A stretch of DNA of 20,018 bases, from the NCBI GenBank assembly GCA_031255695.1, contig JAIRSA010000046.1, positions 1 to 20,018 on the forward strand. The letters are read 5' to 3'. Numbering within the stretch: position 1 is the first letter of the stretch; each line of letters begins with the position of its first letter. The stretch comes from Eubacteriales Family XIII. Incertae Sedis bacterium (GTDB lineage Bacteria; Bacillota; Clostridia; Peptostreptococcales; Anaerovoracaceae). Below the pieces are notes generated by a model. It was not told the DNA's origin and did not search any database. It was given only the letters and a program-made list of their open reading frames with translations. Positions 13,930-20,018 of this stretch are shown in pieces. Position numbers and translations under genes: made by a program.

Positions 13930-16293
13930 ATGTATTGCGTGATTTGCGGCAATTTGCTTGAAGATACAGAACGGATCTGCAAAGTCTGCGGGGCGGATGT
14001 GGAAAAACAGAAGGCGCCTGGCGGCGGGGGGCAAACCCCTGGCGCCGCAGTTTTGGGCAATGATGGTTCCGTAGGCAGCGGGGGGGCTTTCGGCAGGGCG
14101 CCGGGCTTTGCGGGCGCTGCTGCTGGCGCTGAAGGCGCTGAAGGCCTTGCGGGCGCCGCTGCTGGCGTTGAGGGCGCTTCCGGCAGGGCACCGGGATTTA
14201 TGGGTGCGGCTGTTGCGGCGGATGGCGCTGCCAGCCTAGCTGCAGGCGCTGTGGGCATGGCCGGTGCGGCTGTGGGTGCAAGGGCCGGGGCTGTGGGCGC
14301 GGATGGTTTGGCCGGAGACACAGCGGCCGGCAGGGCGCCGGGCTTCGCGGGAGCGGACGGGAATGGCGGCGAAGGCGCTGCCCCCGAAGGCGGCGATGGC
14401 GAGGCGGCCAGCGAATTCCAGTGGAATGTGCATGTGTTCCCCAAGAACGAGGCAAGGAAAACGGAAGACATCGATTTCAACTGGAAGGAGGAGATGGAGG
14501 CCATCCGGGCGCGGGAGAGGCGCCTTATGGAGGCCGAGCGCAGCCGGGCCATGCAGACGGAAAAGGCGATGAAGCGCCAGACTGTGGCGGAAGCTGCGAA
14601 AAACAGCGCCCCGGCCAGAAGCATTCCAAAGGAGAGCGCCTTTGGCGAGGCGCCACCCAGCGCGGCTGCGGCGTCGGGGCAGGCACAGGCAGGCGTGCGG
14701 GCGCAGGAACCGGACCCGGCATATATGCCGGACGGCCAGCCAGGCGACGATGCGGATCAGGCCGAAGCCATCAAGACATTCAACGCGATAATAAAAGAGC
14801 TTAACGAGGCGGACGATTCGGGTGAATACGAAGAATTAGAGCCGCTGTATATACATCATACGATGTCGTCCCAATTCGACCATAATTCGGATCGGGGGAA
14901 CAGGGAGCGCTTCTTTACCTTCAACAAGAAGAACGAAGAGTTCCAGAAACTGCTGGATCAAGAGTATGAAAGGCTGCGGAGGTACGACACTCCGGGCATG
15001 AAGGAGGCGGGTGAGATATTGGGCGTGAATTTCACGCTCGGCAAAAATGTGATAATGAGGGGGGACGAGGCTGCCGCTGCCCCTGGCGCGGCTGCTGGCG
15101 AAGCGCCCTCCGGCAAAGCCACAAGTGTGGCCGGCGGGGCTTCTGGCGGAGCTGCCAATGCGGCTGTCGAAGCCGCCCCCGGCAAGGCCCCGGCTGCCGT
15201 TGCCGGCGTTGCCCCTGTGGCGGCGGCCCCCGACGCGGCCTCCGGCAAGACGGCTGGCAATGCGGCTGGCGGGGCTGCCGTTGCTGAAACGGCTGTCGCC
15301 GATGGTGTGGCCTTCGGCAAAGCCACAAGTGTGGCCGGTGGGGCTTCTGGCGAAGCTGCCCCCGGCAAGGCCCCGGCTGCCGTTGCCGGCGCTGCCCCTG
15401 TGGCGGCGGCCCCCGACACGGCCTCCGGCGAGACGGCTGGCGCTGTCCGCGCTGCGGCCTCTGGCGAAGCCGATGGCGCGGCTGGCGGGGCTGCCGCTGC
15501 CGAAATGGCTGCCGCCTCCGATGGGATGGCCGCTGCTCCCGACGCGGCCTCCGGCGAGACAAGCGCCGCCGCTTCTGAAGCTGCCCCCGGCGAAGCCGCT
15601 GCGGCCCCCGGCGAAGCCGCCGCTGCCGATGGCGAAGCCACCGCAGGCGGCATGGCCGCCGATGAGGCTGCTGCCCCTGGCGGCGCCCCCGAAGCGGTTC
15701 TCGGCGAAGCCGCCAACGCGGCTGGCGAAGCTGCCGCTGCCGAAACGGCCGCCGCCTCCGATGAGAAGACGGCTGCCGCCCCCGATGCGGCTTCTGGCGA
15801 GACAAGCGCCGCCGACCACGAAACTGCCGCTGGCGAGGCCACGGCTGCTTCTGGCGGCGCCCCTGAAGACGAAGCTGCTGCCTCTGGCGGCACCCCCGCA
15901 GGCGACATGGCCGCCGATGAAGCTGACGCCTTTGGCGGCACCCCCGCAAGCGGCACCCCCGCAGACGGCATGGCCGCCGACGAAGCTGCCGCCGATGGCG
16001 ACGACCCCGCAGACGGCGTGGCCGCAGACGAAGCCGATGCCCCTGGCGGCGCCCCTATGTCGAAGGATGAGACGCTGGACGCTATGGAAAAGGGGATGGA
16101 GGAATGGGAGTCTGTGAAGCGCAGGCGTTCGACGATAAAGAAGATCGTGGCTGCCATCATCATTGTCGCGATTATAGGCGCGGGCATGGCGGTGATCGTG
16201 GTATATATGCCGGACAGCGCGGCAGCGGATGCACTGAATTCGGTATTCCGCTTCGTGATAGGCGCGGAGGGCGCAGACCCGCCGGCAGCATGA
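13930..16293 (+). CDS. Zinc-ribbon membrane protein with a long Ala/Gly-rich region
   Basis: The 787-residue protein begins with a zinc ribbon (CVICG and CKVCG; C3, C6, C17, C20). It continues with a Gly/Ala stretch to about 155, then a charged probable coiled coil (about 175-225, WKEEMEAIRARERRLMEAERSR). A conserved-looking central part around residues 275-375 includes FNAIIKELNEADD, SSQFDHNSDRGNRERFFTF and EFQKLLDQEYERL. Residues about 378-707 are almost entirely Ala/Gly/Glu/Asp/Pro/Ser/Thr with block duplications. One transmembrane helix (about 740-761, after RRRSTIKK) precedes a short tail, so by the positive-inside rule most of the protein is probably cytoplasmic. The zinc ribbon plus central block plus C-terminal helix resembles a common class of clostridial zinc-ribbon membrane proteins without known function. 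The gene is unusual for the length of its low-complexity region. Confidence 0.85.
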   Translation: MYCVICGNLLEDTERICKVCGADVEKQKAPGGGGQTPGAAVLGNDGSVGSGGAFGRAPGFAGAAAGAEGAEGLAGAAAGVEGASGRAPGFMGAAVAADGAASLAAGAVGMAGAAVGARAGAVGADGLAGDTAAGRAPGFAGADGNGGEGAAPEGGDGEAASEFQWNVHVFPKNEARKTEDIDFNWKEEMEAIRARERRLMEAERSRAMQTEKAMKRQTVAEAAKNSAPARSIPKESAFGEAPPSAAAASGQAQAGVRAQEPDPAYMPDGQPGDDADQAEAIKTFNAIIKELNEADDSGEYEELEPLYIHHTMSSQFDHNSDRGNRERFFTFNKKNEEFQKLLDQEYERLRRYDTPGMKEAGEILGVNFTLGKNVIMRGDEAAAAPGAAAGEAPSGKATSVAGGASGGAANAAVEAAPGKAPAAVAGVAPVAAAPDAASGKTAGNAAGGAAVAETAVADGVAFGKATSVAGGASGEAAPGKAPAAVAGAAPVAAAPDTASGETAGAVRAAASGEADGAAGGAAAAEMAAASDGMAAAPDAASGETSAAASEAAPGEAAAAPGEAAAADGEATAGGMAADEAAAPGGAPEAVLGEAANAAGEAAAAETAAASDEKTAAAPDAASGETSAADHETAAGEATAASGGAPEDEAAASGGTPAGDMAADEADAFGGTPASGTPADGMAADEAAADGDDPADGVAADEADAPGGAPMSKDETLDAMEKGMEEWESVKRRRSTIKKIVAAIIIVAIIGAGMAVIVVYMPDSAAADALNSVFRFVIGAEGADPPAA
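15112..15440 (+). repeat. Internal block duplication in the Ala/Gly-rich coding region
   Basis: The segment starting GGCAAAGCCACAAGTGTGG at 15112 recurs at 15316 (about 204 nt apart) with few changes. The following stretch (GGCAAGGCCCCGGCTGCCG, from 15181 and 15364) also recurs, offset by an 18-bp in-frame indel. Both copies keep frame (GKATSVAGGASG, then GKAPAAVAG and PVAAAPD). This indicates recent expansion by duplication. Confidence 0.85.
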
Positions 16294-16376
16294 TCCATTG
16301 GCGGAGGGCATGAACCCGCCGGCAGCATGATCCATTGGTGGAGGGCATGAATCCGCCGGCAGCATGATCCATTGGC
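16280..16376. repeat. 37-bp tandem repeat overlapping the stop codon
   Basis: About 2.6 copies with a 37-nt period start at CGCCGGCAGCATGATCCATT (16280, 16317, 16354). The first copy contains the last codons and TGA stop (16291-16293) of the zinc-ribbon gene; the next copies repeat that gene end in non-coding DNA. Since 37 is not a multiple of three, this expansion arose outside the reading frame. Confidence 0.88.
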
Positions 16377-16432
16377 GAAGCGCGGCTGCGCGATAGCGGC
16401 GGCTTGCAGGATGTGGCGTTAGTGCCTATGCC

Positions 16433-16547
16433 GGCCCGCCCCAAGCCAGCCAAGGCCGCCGAGTAGGCCCGCCCCAAGCCAGCCAGGGCCGCCGAGCCAG
16501 CCAAGGACCCACGGCCAGCCCCCAAGCCAGCCAAGGCCGCCGAGCGG
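16433..16547. repeat. 33-bp tandem repeat, about three copies
   Basis: Units at 16433-16465 and 16466-16498 are nearly identical (starting GGCCCGCCCCAAGCCAGCCA); a diverged copy lies at about 16513-16547. AAGCCAGCC and GGCCGCCGAG recur. The remaining gap from 16377 to 16432 and from 16548 to 16605 is GC-rich without recognisable features. Confidence 0.8.
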
Positions 16548-16608
16548 GCCAAGACCGCAAGCCGGTCCACCCCCAAGCAGGGCAAGGCGACCGATACGGC
16601 AGCGGCAA

Positions 16609-16638
16609 ATAGTAAATAGATAATACTATCAGTATAAA
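16609..16638 (+). promoter_or_regulatory. Possible promoter and inverted repeat upstream of pckA
   Basis: In a sharp AT-rich dip, TATAAA (16633-16638) lies 17 nt after TAGTAA (16610-16615), a weak -35. An inverted repeat ATAGTA-N9-TACTAT (16609-16614 and 16624-16629) overlaps it and could be an operator. The leader to ATG 16700 would be about 55 nt. GGAGG at 16689-16693 is the ribosome site, 6 nt before the ATG. Confidence 0.35.
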
Positions 16639-16699
16639 CAGATTAACTCGTCCGTGCGAGCGGATTGGTAATAGACAATATGCAATATGGAGGTAATCA

Positions 16700-18358
16700 A
16701 TGTCAACGAAAGCAGGGTACAGAAGAGAGGACGTGATGGCTGGCACAAGGGCTTTTTCCACGTCGAGGACAACAATAGAGACGGCGTTCTATGGAAATAA
16801 TGTAGAGAAGATGATCGACCTGAAGAGGGCCTACGAATTGGCAAAGGGGGCAACTGGGACTATTGTCACGGATATGCCGGTATACAAGCCGGAATCCATC
16901 GGGATCCCCGACGGCGCCAAGATATTGCTCTTCAACGATGGCGAGACTGTGGGGCGTTTCGCCGGCGCGCGCGTCATACTGGGCGAAAAGGGCGTCGATG
17001 AGGGCGAGATCGCCTTGGTGCTCAGGGAAGCCATATACAACACGCGCTATAAGAAAATGTATCACACGCAGGCATATATAGGGCTTGACGAGGATTTCAT
17101 AATCAGGGCCAACCTGCTGATCCCAGAGACCTACGAGAACACCCTATATAACTGGCTGCTGAATTTCCAGTACATAAACCCGTTCTATGACGACATGTAC
17201 AGCAGATCCAAGCCGATAGGCGACGAACCGGATATATTCATCGTCTCGGATCCTGACTACATGCACCCCAAGTTCCCGAACGGGCTGGCCTATTTCGATC
17301 CTGAGCACAACTGCGCCTGCCTGCTGGGGCTCCGCTATTTCGGCGAGCACAAGAAGGGGACGCTCACGCTCGCCTGGGGGATCGCGAACAGGAACGGCTA
17401 CGCATCCTGCCACGGCGGCCTCAAGCGCATTGTCAGGAAGGACAAGAAGGCGCACGTGCTTGGGGTGTTCGGGCTCTCCGGATCGGGGAAATCGACCCTG
17501 ACCCACGCGAAGCACGCCGGCAAATACGAGGACGTGACGGTCCTGCACGACGACGCATACATCATTTCGTCGGAGGACGGCTCGACAGTGGCGATGGAGC
17601 CGTCATATTTCGACAAGACCCAGGACTACCCGCTGACATCGCCGGACAACAAGTTCCTGATCACGGTCCAGAACTGCGGCGCGACAATAGACGCGGAAGG
17701 CAAGAAGATACTGGTCACCGAGGACATAAGGAACGGCAATGGCAGGGCGATAAAGTCCAAGCTCTGGGCCGCCAACCGCGTGGACAAGATGGCCGAGCCC
17801 ATCAACTCGATCATATGGCTCATGAAGGACCATTCGCTGCCCCCAGTGGTGAAGCTGGAGAACCCGGTGCTGGCCTCTGTCATGGGCGCCTGCCTCGCCA
17901 CGAAGAGGACGACGGCGGAGAAGCTGGCGGAGGGCGTGGACAGGGACGCGTTGGTTTTCGAGCCATATGCGAACCCGTTCAGGACGTACCCGCTGGCCGA
18001 CGACTATGAGAAATTCAAGTATCTTTTCGAAAATAGAGGGGTGGCTTGCTACATAATCAACACGGGGCATTTCCTTGACAGGAAGATCCCCAAGGAGGCG
18101 AGCATAGCCATAATAGAGGGCATTGTGGATGGAACAGCGGAGTACAAAGGGTTCGGCCCGCTTTCCGAGGTAAAGACCGTGGATGTGGAGGGCTTTGTGC
18201 CGGACTTTGGGGATAACAGCTACATCGGGCTGCTCAAGAAGCAGTTTGAAGGCAGGATTGCCTATCTGGATTCCTTGGAGTCGTTCAAGGGGGGGCGTGA
18301 CGCGCTTCCGAAGGAGGCAAGGGACGAATTGGAGAAAATCGTGGCGCGGATTGTCTAG
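16700..18358 (+). CDS. pckA: Phosphoenolpyruvate carboxykinase (ATP), divergent
   Basis: The 552-residue enzyme interconverts oxaloacetate plus ATP with PEP, CO2 and ADP, linking the TCA pool to glycolysis and gluconeogenesis; in anaerobes it often runs toward oxaloacetate. Seen: the P-loop GLSGSGKST (258-266), the metal-binding-type DD (284-285 in VLHDDAY), YFGEHKKG with K218/K219 matching the catalytic lysine pair, SCHGG with H238 matching the metal-ligand histidine, and LPPVVKL. Length agrees with the family (about 525-550). The N-terminal oxaloacetate-site motif of well-studied enzymes (GRSPKDK) is not found in that form. Start ATG 16700 has GGAGG 6 nt upstream. It is flanked by its own AT-rich control region and followed 86 nt later by the UPF0182 gene, without a clear terminator between. 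Confidence 0.85.
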   Translation: MSTKAGYRREDVMAGTRAFSTSRTTIETAFYGNNVEKMIDLKRAYELAKGATGTIVTDMPVYKPESIGIPDGAKILLFNDGETVGRFAGARVILGEKGVDEGEIALVLREAIYNTRYKKMYHTQAYIGLDEDFIIRANLLIPETYENTLYNWLLNFQYINPFYDDMYSRSKPIGDEPDIFIVSDPDYMHPKFPNGLAYFDPEHNCACLLGLRYFGEHKKGTLTLAWGIANRNGYASCHGGLKRIVRKDKKAHVLGVFGLSGSGKSTLTHAKHAGKYEDVTVLHDDAYIISSEDGSTVAMEPSYFDKTQDYPLTSPDNKFLITVQNCGATIDAEGKKILVTEDIRNGNGRAIKSKLWAANRVDKMAEPINSIIWLMKDHSLPPVVKLENPVLASVMGACLATKRTTAEKLAEGVDRDALVFEPYANPFRTYPLADDYEKFKYLFENRGVACYIINTGHFLDRKIPKEASIAIIEGIVDGTAEYKGFGPLSEVKTVDVEGFVPDFGDNSYIGLLKKQFEGRIAYLDSLESFKGGRDALPKEARDELEKIVARIV

Positions 18359-18444
18359 CGTCGCCGAGGATCGCCGCCCGTCTCTGCCCAGAAGCATTAC
18401 GAATAGGCAGTATGAATAGGAGAAAGTGAGAAGGAGGAGTAGTT

Positions 18445-20018
18445 TTGGATAAGAAAAAAACAGCCCTAGTGGCAGTAATAGCGATTGTCGCGATACTTGC
18501 CGCATGCTTCGGCGGGTTGGTCAAGTTCATCACGGACTATCTTTGGTTCAACGAGCTTGGCTACACCAGCGTTTTTCTGAAAAAGCTCTTTACGCAGCTT
18601 CAGATAGGCGTCCCGCTGTTCTTGGTGATTACTTTGCTTGGGTATTTTTACCTCAAGCTCTTGAAGAAAGGCTACCATAAGAGGATCGGGGCTGCGGAGT
18701 CCATGCTGAAGCCCCGGACGATGAACCTGATAACGCTCGGCATGGCGGTGGCCGGCGCGGCTGCCATAACCTTCCTCGCGGTCACATCGCTGTGGTTCGA
18801 GCTGCTGAAGTTCACAAACAGCACGGATTTCAACATAACGGACCCGATATTCAACAATGACGTGTCGTTCTACGTGTTCAAGCTGCAGTTCATAACACAG
18901 CTGAACCAGATATTCATAAGCATTATCATCATATTCGCGATCCTGACCGTGCTCTACTACTTCATCCTGCTGAGCCTCTACAGGCCCAAGATATTTGAGA
19001 CCGTGCGGCCGGGAGAGGACGAGGACGAGTACGAGGATGGCCAGCAGGGCTATGCCAACGCCAATGCCTTCGGCGGCCTGGGCGACGTGTTCGAGAAGGT
19101 CGGCGACGCGATCAACCGGCAGATGGGCATGGGCGGCACCAGCTCGTCGCGCCAGCAGTTCCGCCCGAAGAAGACCGTGAACGACGTGAAGATCAAGGAG
19201 CTTGTCAACATAGCGTCCAACCAGATCATCGTGCTCGGCGTGATCTTCTTCATCATGGTGGGCGTGAACTTCTTCCTGCGCCAGTTCGACCTGCTCTATT
19301 CGCAGACGGGCGTGCTCTTCGGCGCGGGCTTCACGGACATCAACGTGACCCTTTGGATGTACCGCATACTCATAGTGCTGTCCCTCGTCGCCGCAGTCCT
19401 GTTCGTCATAGGCGTCAAGGGCAAGAAGTACAAGACCGTGCTGAGCGTCCCCGTGGTGATGGTCCTCGTGGGCGTGCTGGGCACAGGCGCCGGGATGCTG
19501 GTCCAGAACCTGGTTGTGTCGCCTGACGAGATCACGAAGGAGACGCAATACCTGCAATACAACATCGAGTTCACGCAGAATGCCTACGACCTCCGGGAAG
19601 TCAAGACGATGCAGTTCCCGGCAGATAACAATCTGACGGCGGAGGATCTCATCAACAACACAGACACGCTGGCCAACATACGCATCAACGACTATTCGCC
19701 GGCGAAGCAGTTCTACAACAGCACACAGACGATCCGCCCGTATTACCTCTTCAACGACGTGGATGTCGACAGGTACATGATCAACGGCGAATACACCCAG
19801 ACATTCCTGTCCGCCAGGGAGGTTGAGGAGACGCTGATCAACCAGGAATGGATCAACAAATACCTGAAATACACGCATGGCTACGGCATAACGCTGTCAA
19901 GGGTCGACAAGGTCACGAGCAGCGGGCAGCCGGACATGATGATACAGGACATACCCCCGAAATCCCAGGTGGCGGAGATCGAGGTCACGCGGCCGGAAAT
20001 ATATTTCGGGGAGCTCAC
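18445..20018 (+). CDS. UPF0182 family multi-pass membrane protein (3' truncated)
   Basis: The frame opens at TTG 18445 with AGGAGG (18432-18437) 7 nt upstream and runs off the window; about 524 residues of an expected ~900 are present. The N-terminal helix (TALVAVIAIVAILAACFGG) is followed by DYLWFNELGYTSVF, the typical UPF0182 opening. About seven hydrophobic segments follow (for example near 18595-18660, 18720-18810, 18900-18980, 19215-19280, 19350-19410 and 19440-19510). After the last one the chain becomes a soluble domain, probably extracytoplasmic (NDVDVDRYMINGEYTQTF, TYLKYTHGYG-like), which is usual for the family. An acidic, Gly/Gln-rich loop (RPGEDEDEYEDG) separates helices. Function is unknown in the family; no substrate can be assigned. 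Confidence 0.92.
   Translation, partial: MDKKKTALVAVIAIVAILAACFGGLVKFITDYLWFNELGYTSVFLKKLFTQLQIGVPLFLVITLLGYFYLKLLKKGYHKRIGAAESMLKPRTMNLITLGMAVAGAAAITFLAVTSLWFELLKFTNSTDFNITDPIFNNDVSFYVFKLQFITQLNQIFISIIIIFAILTVLYYFILLSLYRPKIFETVRPGEDEDEYEDGQQGYANANAFGGLGDVFEKVGDAINRQMGMGGTSSSRQQFRPKKTVNDVKIKELVNIASNQIIVLGVIFFIMVGVNFFLRQFDLLYSQTGVLFGAGFTDINVTLWMYRILIVLSLVAAVLFVIGVKGKKYKTVLSVPVVMVLVGVLGTGAGMLVQNLVVSPDEITKETQYLQYNIEFTQNAYDLREVKTMQFPADNNLTAEDLINNTDTLANIRINDYSPAKQFYNSTQTIRPYYLFNDVDVDRYMINGEYTQTFLSAREVEETLINQEWINKYLKYTHGYGITLSRVDKVTSSGQPDMMIQDIPPKSQVAEIEVTRPEIYFGEL

Noticed and set aside
14836..16365. Minus-strand frames of 509 and 456 codons over the Ala/Gly-rich region
   Set aside because: They mirror the low-complexity GC-rich plus-strand coding sequence; no start signals or domains.
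18466..19878. Minus-strand 470-codon open frame antisense to the UPF0182 gene
   Set aside because: It is His/Val/Asp/Glu-rich with no family resemblance, and the plus-strand frame shows membrane helices and the UPF0182 opening motif with a proper ribosome site.

Overview
The window looks like a chromosomal segment of a GC-rich member of the Bacillota, most likely Clostridia. This rests on strong AGGAGG-type ribosome sites, GTG and TTG starts, an EpsC-type serine acetyltransferase, a MoxR/VWA pair, a UPF0182 membrane protein and an ATP-type PEP carboxykinase. The assignment is by inference; no 16S or ribosomal protein gene is present. Several coding and non-coding parts are inflated by Ala/Gly/Ser-rich low complexity and GC-rich tandem repeats, which create many long false antisense frames.

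Layout. 1-2631: 3' part of a large surface protein (Pmp-like beta-helix repeats, InlB-type B repeats, Pro-rich stalk, C-terminal membrane segments). 2885-6414: a tight three-gene operon of TrpB2, an E1-like MoeB/ThiF protein fused to rhodanese, and serine O-acetyltransferase, suggesting amino-acid/sulfur metabolism. 6616-8679 (minus): MoxR ATPase followed by a CoxE-like VWA protein. 8889-9084: an intergenic modular tandem array. 9116-11602 (minus): a membrane-anchored protein with a DUF2271-like domain and a beta-lactamase-fold domain that has lost its SxxK catalytic pair; it has a clear promoter and an operator-like cluster.

11603-13761 is the most accessory-looking part. It has lower GC and holds a terminator without an obvious gene, a control region with overlapping divergent promoter elements and a palindrome, a standalone TIR-domain protein with an unrecognised C-terminal region, a RelB-like antitoxin fragment, an 18-bp repeat and a tRNA-Lys(CTT) whose 3' end faces the TIR gene. 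This arrangement resembles an eroded defence islet at a tRNA. The TIR protein is the best candidate here for something undescribed.

13930-16293: a zinc-ribbon protein with a very long Ala/Gly/Glu-rich region and one C-terminal membrane helix. 16280-16547: two tandem-repeat families. 16700-18358: PEP carboxykinase (ATP). 18445-20018: N-terminal part of a UPF0182 multi-pass membrane protein running off the window.
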